Translations under genes and position numbers: made by a program
NCBI GenBank assembly: GCA_020249145.1
Contig: JADCGF010000011.1
Location: 244,681-308,680 of the forward strand
Direction: 5' to 3'
Length of the DNA: 64,000 nt
DNA from: Roseomonas sp.
Lineage (GTDB): Bacteria > Pseudomonadota > Alphaproteobacteria > Acetobacterales > Acetobacteraceae
In this document: positions 26,534-35,116 of the stretch, one piece after another
Layout: each line of letters starts with the position of its first letter
How positions within the stretch are numbered: the stretch's first letter is position 1
The notes under the pieces: model-generated
Told to the model about the DNA's origin: nothing
Databases searched by the model: none
The model's input: only the letters and a program-made list of their open reading frames with translations

Positions 26534-27601
26534 ATGCCAAGCATTCCGCAGACCTACACTGTATCGGATTTCATAGAATGGCATGCCAAGAAAAAACTAG
26601 TCTTGGCTCCTGAATTTCAGAGAGGTTCTGTCTGGAGCCCCTCAGCGAAGGTTTTTTTGATTGACACTATCTTGAACGACCTACCCATGCCGCAGGTATA
26701 TTTCCGTACGAAACTGATCCCACAGTCGCAGACAACCGTTAGGGAGGTCGTTGACGGGCAGCAAAGGTTGCGAGCAGTCCTCGAGTTCGCTTCAGGTAAC
26801 CTCAAGCTGTCCTCGAAGTCTCCAAACTTTAAAGGGAAATCTTATCGCGATTTGTCTGTAGAGGATCAAGAACAGTTCCTTGCATACCGCATTCCAGTCG
26901 TTCAACTTGTTAATGCCGACGACGCCGAAGTTCTTGAGGTTTTCGCGCGCCTCAATTCTTACAGCGTGAAAGTGACCCCAGCGGAACTTCGGCACGCTGA
27001 AGTCTCCGAGCCAGTGAAGTGGGCAATTTACGATGCCGCTCGACATTGGTCGGTATTATGGGGCGACCTACAGGTCGTGTCGACCCGCGAGACTGTGCGA
27101 TTGAAACACACCACGCTAATTGCCGAAATGTTTATGGCATTAGACCAGGGCCTGGGTGATGGAGGCGAGGTCCAAGTTACACGCTATTACAAATTGAGGA
27201 GTAAGGAAGGGGAAGATTACTTTTCTCCTCTCCGAGCGCGCTTGGACACGGTTGTTTCGGAAGTCCTTGAACACACCAGGTCAGAATTTTCCAAGACAAC
27301 ATTCTACGATGCGCCAAACTTCCTCATTCTTTTCGCGGCGGTCGCATTCCTTAAGGGCTACATGCCCACATCAAAGGTGTCCGAGGCAGTGATTGAGTTT
27401 TCAGGAAAGGGAATTAATTGGGAAAAGGCTTCCGGCAACCTATCCGCGATAGCTCAGGCGGTCGATGACGAAACCGAGGATCAAGGCCCTTATTCTCAGT
27501 TTGTTACGGCGACAAAGAGCACGCTGCATCGTGTTTCGAGCAGAAAACCTCGTTTCGAGGTCGTTGTCAGGGCAATCTCAGGCTATGTTGCTGGCACGTA
27601 G
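26534..27601 (+). CDS. DUF262 (ParB/GmrS-like nuclease-fold) protein
   Basis: 355-residue protein with a clear DUF262 domain over roughly residues 5-210. PEFQR (26-30) and the DGQQR signature (74-78) match the NTPase/nuclease-like active site shared by ParB-fold DUF262 proteins such as GmrS and BrxU. The later FARLNSYSVKVTPAELRHAE is also typical. The DUF1524 HNH half found in GmrSD fusions is absent; the remaining 150 residues show no recognised domain. It starts at ATG 26534, and the downstream HEPN-like gene begins inside its last 17 bases. Composition is AT-richer than the flanking backbone. A role in nucleic-acid defence is inferred from the family, not shown. Confidence 0.88.
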   Translation: MPSIPQTYTVSDFIEWHAKKKLVLAPEFQRGSVWSPSAKVFLIDTILNDLPMPQVYFRTKLIPQSQTTVREVVDGQQRLRAVLEFASGNLKLSSKSPNFKGKSYRDLSVEDQEQFLAYRIPVVQLVNADDAEVLEVFARLNSYSVKVTPAELRHAEVSEPVKWAIYDAARHWSVLWGDLQVVSTRETVRLKHTTLIAEMFMALDQGLGDGGEVQVTRYYKLRSKEGEDYFSPLRARLDTVVSEVLEHTRSEFSKTTFYDAPNFLILFAAVAFLKGYMPTSKVSEAVIEFSGKGINWEKASGNLSAIAQAVDDETEDQGPYSQFVTATKSTLHRVSSRKPRFEVVVRAISGYVAGT

Positions 27602-28190
27602 ATTGCCGCGCTTCTATCGCCGGCTAAACCACCTTTCAGTGGTTTTAGCGGCGATTGATGCCACTGTGCATCGGACTCCGCAGCAGATATTCGCTGCTGA
27701 GCATTCCCTGATCCAGCTTCAGATTGAGTGGGAACATTTTGTTCGTGACCTTGTCCTCGACAGTGCGACGGGCCAGTTCGACAACAGCTCTGGCCAAGTT
27801 ACCTCTCCAACGTTTCCTGATCTGCGCTCAAGAGAAGCCGCCGCTCATAAACTGGTTGCCCTCTATCCGAGGCGTCGCTTCGAGCCTGACTGGTATCTAC
27901 CCGCTGAAGCAATCGGCGCTGCCATGCGGCTTGACGTTTCAAACTTTCCACAGATCGCATTAGAACTCGGTGTCACGCCATGGCCCATTGACGAACTTAG
28001 ACACTTGCGCAACTTCATTTCACATAAGTCTAAGAGGTCGGCGCTAAACGTGCGGGGAACCGGCATTATCGGGGCGTCTAGGGGAATCGACGTGCTTTCG
28101 GTCGCATTTCAATTTGGGCCTAGCGGCGTTAAACGATACGTCGAGTGGATCAATTTCTCAAAGGGAGCAGCAAAGCGTCTGGTTGCGTGA
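27585..28190 (+). CDS. HEPN-like putative RNase paired with DUF262 protein
   Basis: 201-residue mostly helical protein. Near its C-terminal third it has LRHLRNFISHKSKRSA, where RNFISH (142-147) matches the Rx4-6H catalytic motif of HEPN ribonucleases. An earlier helix, LIQLQIEWEHFVRDLVLD, resembles the first long HEPN helix with its acidic residue. The frame opens at 27465, but the ATG at 27585 overlaps the DUF262 stop in the usual coupled arrangement and is preferred. HEPN genes beside DUF262 genes are, as I recall, known from conflict-system surveys (MAE_28990/MAE_18760-like); membership here is inferred from the motif only. Confidence 0.65.
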   Translation: MLLARRLPRFYRRLNHLSVVLAAIDATVHRTPQQIFAAEHSLIQLQIEWEHFVRDLVLDSATGQFDNSSGQVTSPTFPDLRSREAAAHKLVALYPRRRFEPDWYLPAEAIGAAMRLDVSNFPQIALELGVTPWPIDELRHLRNFISHKSKRSALNVRGTGIIGASRGIDVLSVAFQFGPSGVKRYVEWINFSKGAAKRLVA

Positions 28191-28297
28191 CGATCTTCAG
28201 CGCTATTAGGGTGGCGTCCTGGGACTTAGGCTGTGGGGCCTCTACAGATGTAGCATGAATGTCTGCGTGGGCTGACCACGTTGTTACGCCAGCCCGC

Positions 28298-28358
28298 AAA
28301 AAAACCCAGGAGGCATTGCCTCCTGGGCTTTTCTATTTGGGCGGCCAAGCCGCCCCAA
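28298..28358 (-). terminator. hppA terminator hairpins (bidirectional)
   Basis: Reading on the minus strand after the hppA stop, a stem GGGCGGC/GCCGCCC (28339-28345 and 28349-28355) is followed by a 10-bp stem CCCAGGAGGC/GCCTCCTGGG (28305-28314 and 28318-28327, loop ATT). A run of seven T (28304-28298) follows, a strong intrinsic terminator. On the plus strand the same stem is followed by CTTTT, so it can also stop transcription leaving the DUF262-HEPN cassette. The hairpin plus A7 tract nearly duplicates 26226-26254. Confidence 0.85.
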
Positions 28359-28363
28359 CAAAC

Positions 28364-30487
28364 TTAGCTTTGCGCCAGCATCGCAAGCAGCAGCAGCGCC
28401 ACGATATTGGTAATCTTGATCATCGGGTTCACCGCCGGGCCCGCCGTATCCTTATACGGGTCGCCAACAGTATCGCCCGTCACGGCAGCCTTATGGGCCT
28501 CAGAGCCCTTGCCGCCATGATGGCCGTCTTCGATGTACTTCTTCGCATTATCCCAGGCGCCACCACCGGTGGTCATGGAAACCGCAACGAAGAAGCCGGT
28601 GACAATCACACCCAGCAGCATCGCCCCCAGCGCTTCGAAAGCAGCTGCCTTCCCGGCAATGGCATTGATGCCGAAATACACCACCAGCGGAGACAACACC
28701 GGCAACAAGGACGGAATGATCATTTCCTTGATCGCCGATTTGGTCAGCATATCCACCGCGCGGCCGTAATCCGGCTTTTCGGTGCCCTGCATGATGCCCG
28801 GCTTTTCCTTAAATTGGCGACGCACTTCTTCCACCACGCTCATCGCCGCGCGGCCAACCGCCGTCATCGCCATGCCGCCAAACAGATACGGCAGCAAGCC
28901 ACCGAACAGCAGGCCAACCACAACGTATGGGCTGGAAAGGGAGAAGGTCAGCGTGCCAACACCCTGGAAATACGGATACTGCGCCGCATTCTGCACGAAG
29001 TAGTTCAAATCCTGCGTGTAAGCGGCAAACAGCACCAGCGCACCAAGACCGGCTGAACCAATGGCATAGCCCTTGGTGACGGCCTTGGTCGTATTGCCAA
29101 CCGCATCCAGCGCATCCGTGGTCTGGCGGATTTCCTTGGGCAGGCCGGCCATTTCGGCAATGCCACCCGCGTTATCCGTGACGGGACCGAAAGCGTCCAA
29201 GGCGACCACAAAGCCGGCCAGGGCCAGCATGGTCGTGACCGCAATGGCAATGCCGTAAAGCCCCGCCAGCCCATAGGTAATCAGCACACCCGCAATGATG
29301 ATCAGCGCCGGAATGGCCGTGCTTTCCATCGAAACCGCAAGCCCGCGGATCACGTTGGTGCCGTGGCCCGTGACCGAGCTTTCGGCAATGGCCTGCACAG
29401 GGCGGTAGCCCGTGCCGGTATAGTATTCCGTGATCCAGACAATCAGCCCCGTCACCGCCAGCCCAACCACGCCACACAGGAACAGGTCGAAGGAATTGAA
29501 GCTGGTGCCGGCCGCCGTCATCGTGCCAAAGCCAAAGACCAGGTAGGTCAGCGGCAGCAACACAATCAGCGAAAGCACGCCGGTCACGATAAAGCCGCGA
29601 TACATGGCGCCCATGATGGAATTATTCGCCGGCAGCTTCACGAAATAGGTGCCGATGATGGAAGTCACCACACACACCGCACCGATGGCCAGCGGATAGA
29701 TCATGCCGCGCACCATATTGGCGGGATCAGCGAAGGCAATCGCCGCCAGCACCATGGTGGCGACCATGGTCACCGCATAGGTTTCAAACAAGTCAGCGGC
29801 CATGCCGGCGCAATCGCCCACATTGTCGCCGACATTATCAGCGATGGTGGCGGGGTTGCGGGGGTCATCCTCAGGGATGCCGGCTTCCACCTTGCCCACC
29901 ATGTCGCCGCCAACATCCGCACCCTTGGTGAAGATGCCGCCGCCCAAGCGCGCGAAGATCGAAATAAGCGAAGCGCCGAAGCCAAGCGCCACCATCGCAT
30001 CAATCACCGTGCGGCTATTAGGCGCGAAGCCGCCAATCACGCTCAGGATGAAGAAATAGACAGCCACGCCCAGCAGCGCGAGGCCCGCCACCAGCATCCC
30101 CGTGATGGCGCCCGATTTGAAGGCAACATCCAGCCCGGCGGAGAGCGATTGCATCGCCGCCTGCGCCGTACGCAGATTGGCGCGCACCGAAACATTCATG
30201 CCGATGAAGCCGGCCACGCCAGACAGCACGGCGCCAATGGCAAAGCCAATGGCAACGGCAATGCCAAGCCGCCAGGCGACCAGGGCGAAAAGCACGACGC
30301 CCACAATGGCGATGGTGCCATATTGCCGCTTCAGATAGGCCGAAGCCCCTTCCTGAATGGCCAGAGCAATTTCCTGCATCCGCGGCGAACCGGGGTCGCG
30401 CGAAAGCACATCCTTGGACGTGATCACACCATAGGCGATGGAAAGCGCCCCAAGCGCGATCACAATGATCAGCGATAAGGTCAACAA
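28364..30487 (-). CDS. hppA: membrane-bound H+-translocating pyrophosphatase (K+-independent type)
   Basis: 707-residue, about 16-helix integral membrane pump that couples PPi hydrolysis to proton export across the inner membrane. Catalytic signature: [20 protein letters not shown] and [20 protein letters not shown]. In [20 protein letters not shown] the Lys at the position after TT (Ala in K+-dependent enzymes) is the established mark of the K+-independent H+-pumping class. Start is a TTG at 30487 with GGGGGAG upstream on the minus strand; no ATG suits. The ppa gene lies upstream on the same strand. Confidence 0.96.
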   Translation of the reverse strand: MLTLSLIIVIALGALSIAYGVITSKDVLSRDPGSPRMQEIALAIQEGASAYLKRQYGTIAIVGVVLFALVAWRLGIAVAIGFAIGAVLSGVAGFIGMNVSVRANLRTAQAAMQSLSAGLDVAFKSGAITGMLVAGLALLGVAVYFFILSVIGGFAPNSRTVIDAMVALGFGASLISIFARLGGGIFTKGADVGGDMVGKVEAGIPEDDPRNPATIADNVGDNVGDCAGMAADLFETYAVTMVATMVLAAIAFADPANMVRGMIYPLAIGAVCVVTSIIGTYFVKLPANNSIMGAMYRGFIVTGVLSLIVLLPLTYLVFGFGTMTAAGTSFNSFDLFLCGVVGLAVTGLIVWITEYYTGTGYRPVQAIAESSVTGHGTNVIRGLAVSMESTAIPALIIIAGVLITYGLAGLYGIAIAVTTMLALAGFVVALDAFGPVTDNAGGIAEMAGLPKEIRQTTDALDAVGNTTKAVTKGYAIGSAGLGALVLFAAYTQDLNYFVQNAAQYPYFQGVGTLTFSLSSPYVVVGLLFGGLLPYLFGGMAMTAVGRAAMSVVEEVRRQFKEKPGIMQGTEKPDYGRAVDMLTKSAIKEMIIPSLLPVLSPLVVYFGINAIAGKAAAFEALGAMLLGVIVTGFFVAVSMTTGGGAWDNAKKYIEDGHHGGKGSEAHKAAVTGDTVGDPYKDTAGPAVNPMIKITNIVALLLLAMLAQS

Positions 30488-30658
30488 GGCTTAGACTCCC
30501 CCTTCGTGGCGCGGAATGGGCCGCCGCGCGCCGGCATGGGGCCGGTGCGGAGTCTCCCCCGCATCGGCCCAGATGGCCAAACTCCTTAAAAGGGGAGTGG
30601 CATGGGCGCAACGGGGGGCAGGGCTTTCCAGCGGAAAACCCTGCTTTTTAAGGGTAAA

Positions 30659-31189
30659 TCAGGCGGTTTTGGCCCGTTCAATCGCTTCCCGGATCAGGCG
30701 CCGCGCTTCCTCGGCACCGCCCCAGCCGATGAATTTCACCCATTTGCCGGGTTCCAGGTCTTTGTAGTGCTCAAAGAAATGCTGGATCTGCTCAATGGTG
30801 ATGCGCGGCAAATCCGTGTGTTCATGCACATGCACATAGCGCTGGGTCAGCTTGGGTGACGGCACGGCGATGATCTTTTCATCGCCACCGCCATCATCTT
30901 CCATCTTCATCACGCCAACAGGGCGCACATTCAAAACGGCGCCAGGCACGATGGGGCGCGTATTGGCCACCAGCACGTCAATCGGGTCGCCATCTTCGGA
31001 AAGCGTATGCGGCACAAAGCCGTAATTCCCCGGATAGCGCATGGGCGTGTGCAGGAAGCGGTCCACGAATAGCGTGCCGGCGGCCTTGTCCATCTCATAT
31101 TTGATGGGCTCGCCACCGATCGGGACTTCAATGATCACATTCACATCATTCGGCGGGTCCTTGCCGATGGGAATGGCATCTATGCGCAT
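30659..31189 (-). CDS. ppa: soluble inorganic pyrophosphatase, family I
   Basis: 176-residue Mg-dependent enzyme hydrolysing PPi in the cytosol. Core blocks: [33 protein letters not shown] and the catalytic DGDPIDVLV. The open frame continues far upstream to 31984, but the ATG at 31189 with GGAGAG before it gives the family start. The 171-base gap to hppA has only a weak hairpin near 30640. Co-orientation with hppA places two PPi-consuming enzymes together. Confidence 0.97.
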   Translation of the reverse strand: MRIDAIPIGKDPPNDVNVIIEVPIGGEPIKYEMDKAAGTLFVDRFLHTPMRYPGNYGFVPHTLSEDGDPIDVLVANTRPIVPGAVLNVRPVGVMKMEDDGGGDEKIIAVPSPKLTQRYVHVHEHTDLPRITIEQIQHFFEHYKDLEPGKWVKFIGWGGAEEARRLIREAIERAKTA

Positions 31190-31327
31190 GGGGTCTCTCC
31201 AGGGGCGGCGGGGCGGCCACAATGGCAGCCCGCCAATCCCGTTGCGGGCGGATATGCCGGCGCGTCGCTGGAATGCAAGGATTTTTCCTGGCTTGCCAGC
31301 GCTGCCTACTGCAAGCAGGCTGAACCC

Positions 31328-32608
31328 ATGAACCCGCCACCCCACCCAAACCGCGCCGCTTTTGCCGCCGCTGCCGCCCGCCGCGCCCCGGAAGTGGTGG
31401 CGCTGACGCAGCGCCTGACCGCCATCGCCTCCCCCAACCCGCCCGGCGATGTACGCGCCGCCGCCCACGAAGCCGCCGACATGCTGCGCGCTTTGGCCCC
31501 TGGCGCCGAGATTTCGCTCCATGAAACCGACCCGCAAGTGACCAATCTGGTGGCGCGCATCCGTGGCGCCGGGCCGGGCCGGTTGCTGGCCTATAACGGC
31601 CATCTGGACACCTACCCGGTGAATGAGGCTCTGCCTTGGACCGTGCCACCCCTGGGGGGCTTGCTGCGCGACGGCCAGCTTTACGGGCGCGGTGTGGCAG
31701 ACATGAAGGGCGGCATCGCCGCTTCCATGCTGGCCTTCGCCCTGCTGGCCGAATACCGCCATGCCTGGCGGGGAGAGGCGCTGCTGACGCTCGCCGGCGA
31801 TGAGGAAAGCATGGGTCCGCTCGGCACCAAATGGCTTTTGGACAATGTGCCGGGCTTGGCGCAGGCGGATGGCGTGATCATCGGCGATGCCGGCAGCCCC
31901 AGCGTGCTGCGCTTTGGCGAAAAGGGCTTTGTCTGGATCGAGATCGAGGCTGCGGGCCGCGCCTCCCACGGCGCCCATGTGCATTTGGGTGACAACGCCA
32001 TTGATCGGCTGCGCGCCGCACTTGATGCCGTGGCCGCGCTCCGTTCCATGGCGCCCGATGCGCCTGCTGCCGTCACCGCCGCCATCGCCGCTGCGCGTGC
32101 CATCAGTGAGCCCCTCTCAGGCGCCGGAGAGGCCGCGGTTCTCGGCAGTGTCACCGTCAATATCGGGCGAGTCGAAGGCGGCACCTCGCCCAATCTGGTG
32201 CCAGCAGCGGCGCGGGCGGCTTGCGATATTCGCCTGCCGGTGGGGGTGCCAAGCGCCCGGCTGCTGGCCGCGCTGCATCAGGGGCTGGATGTGCTACCCG
32301 GCATCACCTGGCGCGCACTCCGCTGCTTTGAACCGAACCACACGGACCCTGCCGCCTCGATTGTGCGGGGTCTGCATCAGGTGGCGGAAGAAGTGCTGCG
32401 CCAGCCCGTCGCCGTGAATATGCGCGCCGGCGGTTCCGATGCGCGCTGGTTCCGCATGGCGGGGCTGCCCACCGTGGTCTATGGCCCCACACCCCATAAT
32501 ATGGGCGGCGCCGATGAATGGGTTTCGGTCGCTGAATTGGAAGCCATCGCGAAGGTGCATGCCCTGGCCGGCTTTGATTTCCTTAATGGGGAGAACGGCG
32601 CGCCATGA
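31328..32608 (+). CDS. M20 family metallopeptidase (ArgE/DapE-like)
   Basis: 426-residue dinuclear Zn hydrolase. Metal-binding blocks: [10 protein letters not shown] (His/Asp), [14 protein letters not shown] (bridging Asp), [12 protein letters not shown] (Glu base and ligand) and the C-terminal [19 protein letters not shown] (His). A dimerisation domain sits around residues 205-325, beginning [17 protein letters not shown]. Probable substrates are N-acyl amino acids or succinyl-diaminopimelate-like compounds; context does not choose. It overlaps the DUF4239 gene by 4 bases. Confidence 0.93.
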   Translation: MNPPPHPNRAAFAAAAARRAPEVVALTQRLTAIASPNPPGDVRAAAHEAADMLRALAPGAEISLHETDPQVTNLVARIRGAGPGRLLAYNGHLDTYPVNEALPWTVPPLGGLLRDGQLYGRGVADMKGGIAASMLAFALLAEYRHAWRGEALLTLAGDEESMGPLGTKWLLDNVPGLAQADGVIIGDAGSPSVLRFGEKGFVWIEIEAAGRASHGAHVHLGDNAIDRLRAALDAVAALRSMAPDAPAAVTAAIAAARAISEPLSGAGEAAVLGSVTVNIGRVEGGTSPNLVPAAARAACDIRLPVGVPSARLLAALHQGLDVLPGITWRALRCFEPNHTDPAASIVRGLHQVAEEVLRQPVAVNMRAGGSDARWFRMAGLPTVVYGPTPHNMGGADEWVSVAELEAIAKVHALAGFDFLNGENGAP

Positions 32609-33408
32609 TCATTCTAGCCGAAATCCTGGCCTTCAGCCTGATTGCCTTCTGGCTGCTATTGTTTGCGGTGCAATGGGTGGCCCAGGCCCTTGGCGCGTGG
32701 CTTGGCCGCCGCCATTCGGCGCGCGGTGCGGCCCCGGCAGAGGGTGTTGGCGTGGTGGTGGGCGGCATGCTTGGCCTGCTCGCCTTTGTGCTGGCGCTGA
32801 CGCTTTCCTTCGCCACCACGCGGTTTGAAGAACGCCGCGAAGGCACGCTGATGGAAGCCAATGCGCTGGGCACCGCCTGGCTTCGCGCCAAGGCCATCGG
32901 CCATCCGCGCGGTGAGGAATTAGCCAAACTGTTTGAGGAATACACGAAGCTCCGCGCCGATTTCATCACGGCGCCGCCGGAACGCGAGATTGTGCGCGCC
33001 ATCAATGACCAAACATCGGCGCTGCAAACCCGCATTTGGGAACATGTCACTGTCATTGTGCGCGAAAAGCCGGACCCCATTTCGTCTTCCCTGATGGCCG
33101 CGACCAATGAGGTGTTTGACCGTTCAACGGCTGAGCGCTTGGCCTTTGGCCAAAGCATGCCACCACAAATGGTCTGGCTGCTGATGGGCATTGCGGTGCT
33201 GAGCATTGGCGCGCTTGGTTATCAATTGGGCCTGCGCGGGCTGTCGCTGCCGATCCTTTCCTTGCTGCTGATCGGCATGTGGACATCGGTGATCGTCGTC
33301 ATCCTGGATTTGAGCGCGCCGCGCATCGGCAGCCTGCGGTCCAGCGCGGCGGTCTATTACTGGACGCTGGAGGGCTTTGGTCCCGGCGCGGTGCCCGCGC
33401 GAAGATAG
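32605..33408 (+). CDS. DUF4239 (bestrophin-like) membrane protein
   Basis: 267-residue protein with about four membrane helices: residues 4-27, one near 50-70 (VVVGGMLGLLAFVLALTLSF) and two near 190-235 (VWLLMGIAVLSIGALGYQ, LSLPILSLLLIGMWTSVIVV). TRFEERREGTLMEANALGTA is the DUF4239 signature segment after the second helix. Function unknown; a channel role is suggested only by the remote resemblance to bestrophin. ATGA overlap with the M20 gene. Confidence 0.85.
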   Translation: MIILAEILAFSLIAFWLLLFAVQWVAQALGAWLGRRHSARGAAPAEGVGVVVGGMLGLLAFVLALTLSFATTRFEERREGTLMEANALGTAWLRAKAIGHPRGEELAKLFEEYTKLRADFITAPPEREIVRAINDQTSALQTRIWEHVTVIVREKPDPISSSLMAATNEVFDRSTAERLAFGQSMPPQMVWLLMGIAVLSIGALGYQLGLRGLSLPILSLLLIGMWTSVIVVILDLSAPRIGSLRSSAAVYYWTLEGFGPGAVPARR

Positions 33409-33457
33409 GGCGCGGCGCCTCGCTCTTCCGATGCGCCCGTGATACAGGCAGGCGATA

Positions 33458-35116
33458 ATGCGTTCTGCCTCTGAAACCCCAATCGCCTTGCCTGTCCGGC
33501 GCCGGAGCCCGGCCTGGGCCTGGGGGTCTTTTCTGGTGGCTCTGGCCATGGCGACGCCGATTCTGGCCGTGCTGGCAACCGCTGCCGCCCCGGGCGGAGA
33601 GGTCTGGCAGCATATCCTGGCCACCACCCTGCCGGAAATGCTGGCCAATTCCGCACTTCTGGCGCTGATGGTGGCGCTGATGGCGGGCAGCGCGGGGGCT
33701 ATCGCCGCCTGGCTGGTGGTGGCCTGCGATTTTCGCGGGCGGCGCTTTCTGGAGGTGGCGCTGCTGCTGCCCATCGCCATGCCGGCCTATCTTTGTGGCT
33801 ATGTCTATACGTGGCTTTTGGATGTCGCGGGGCCGGTCCAAACCTCGCTACGCAGCGCAACCGGGCTTGCCTACGGGCAATATTGGTTCCCGGAAATCCG
33901 CAGCCTGCCCGGCGCGGCGCTGATGCTCGGCATGGTGCTGTACCCCTATGTTTATATGTTGTGCCGCGCGGCGTTTTTGCAGCAAAGCGTTTGCCTGATT
34001 GAAGCTTCGCGCACGCTGGGCCATGGGCTTTCGCGCAGCTTCTTGCATGTGGCTTTGCCGCTTGCGCGCCCTGCCTTGGCGGCCGGCATTGCGCTGGCGC
34101 TGATGGAAACGCTGGCTGATTTCGGCACGGTGCAGCATTTCGCGGTGCGTACCTTCACCACCGGCATTTATGAGGCCTGGTTCGGCATGGATAACCGCCC
34201 GGCAGCGGCTCAGCTTGCGGTGGCCTTGCTTGGCTGTGTCGGGCTGCTGCTGGCTTTGGAGCATTTCTCGCGCGGCGGGCGGCGCTTTCACCCGACCACA
34301 ACACGCCACCCGGCCTTGCGCCCCGTGCGGCTTTCCGGCTGGCGGGAAGGGGTCGCGCTGTTCGCTTGCGCGATACCGCTGCTGATCGGATTTATCATTC
34401 CAGCGGGTGCTTTGCTGTGGCTGATGGTGCTGGCGGGCGATCCCTTCAGCCCAGCGCGCTATCTGCCCTATGGGCGCAATTCCCTGGTGCTTTCCGGCGT
34501 GACCGCCGTGCTGGCGGTGCTATTGGCCGCCGGCATGGCCTGGGCAGCGCGGCTATATCCTTCCCCGGCGCGGAGCATCGCCAATCGGGTGGCATCGCTT
34601 GGCTATGCGCTGCCCGGTTCGGTGATTGCGGTAGGTGTGCTGGTGCCTTTTGGGCTGTTCGACAATGCGCTCGATTCCCGGCTGCGGGCGCGGTTTGGCG
34701 TTTCATCCGGGCTGCTGCTGTCCGGCACCATGGCGGCGCTGGTGTTTGCCTATCTGGTGCGGTTTTTGGCGGTGGCGCTTTCCACAGTGGAATCAGGGCT
34801 CGCGCGGCTCAAGCCTTCCTATACGGATGCGGCGCGCGTCTTGGGCCGGCGGCCCGGGCAGGCTGTGCGGGAAGTGGAGGTGCCGCTGGCGCGCGGCGCG
34901 CTGCTGACCGCGGGGCTTTTGGTATTTGTGGACACCATGAAGGAACTGCCGGCGACGCTGATCGTGCGGCCCTTTGACCTCGATACGCTCGCGGTGCGTG
35001 TTTATAATCTGGCTTCGGATGAAAGGCTGGCCGAGGCATCAACCGCCGCCGTGCTGATTGTGCTGGTGGGACTGCTGCCGGTGGCTGCACTTACGCGGAT
35101 GATGCGGCGGGAATAA
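33458..35116 (+). CDS. iron ABC transporter permease (FbpB/SfuB-like)
   Basis: 552-residue inner-membrane protein with about 12 helices, formed by two tandem BPD_transp_1 domains. Both carry the EAA loop that docks the ATPase: EASRTLGHGLSRSFLHVALP in the first half and DAARVLGRRPGQAVREVEVP in the second. KELPATLIVRPFDLDTLAV near the end is typical of Fe(III) permeases. No periplasmic binding protein or ATPase lies within the window around it, so it would need partners encoded elsewhere. It is tail-to-tail with the MmgE/PrpD gene with no gap. Confidence 0.93.
   Translation: MRSASETPIALPVRRRSPAWAWGSFLVALAMATPILAVLATAAAPGGEVWQHILATTLPEMLANSALLALMVALMAGSAGAIAAWLVVACDFRGRRFLEVALLLPIAMPAYLCGYVYTWLLDVAGPVQTSLRSATGLAYGQYWFPEIRSLPGAALMLGMVLYPYVYMLCRAAFLQQSVCLIEASRTLGHGLSRSFLHVALPLARPALAAGIALALMETLADFGTVQHFAVRTFTTGIYEAWFGMDNRPAAAQLAVALLGCVGLLLALEHFSRGGRRFHPTTTRHPALRPVRLSGWREGVALFACAIPLLIGFIIPAGALLWLMVLAGDPFSPARYLPYGRNSLVLSGVTAVLAVLLAAGMAWAARLYPSPARSIANRVASLGYALPGSVIAVGVLVPFGLFDNALDSRLRARFGVSSGLLLSGTMAALVFAYLVRFLAVALSTVESGLARLKPSYTDAARVLGRRPGQAVREVEVPLARGALLTAGLLVFVDTMKELPATLIVRPFDLDTLAVRVYNLASDERLAEASTAAVLIVLVGLLPVAALTRMMRRE

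Noticed and set aside
26286..28297. Transposon or integrase-borne island around the DUF262-HEPN pair
   Set aside because: No integrase, transposase, tRNA or terminal inverted repeats were found; only the duplicated terminator hairpins mark the edges.
29363..30478. 371-codon plus-strand frame within hppA
   Set aside because: Antisense to a clear integral-membrane pump; the His/Asn/Arg-rich translation mirrors hydrophobic codons.
31190..31984. N-terminal extension of ppa by some 265 codons
   Set aside because: The extension is antisense to the M20 peptidase, lacks any domain, and ppa has its own ribosome site and family start at 31189.
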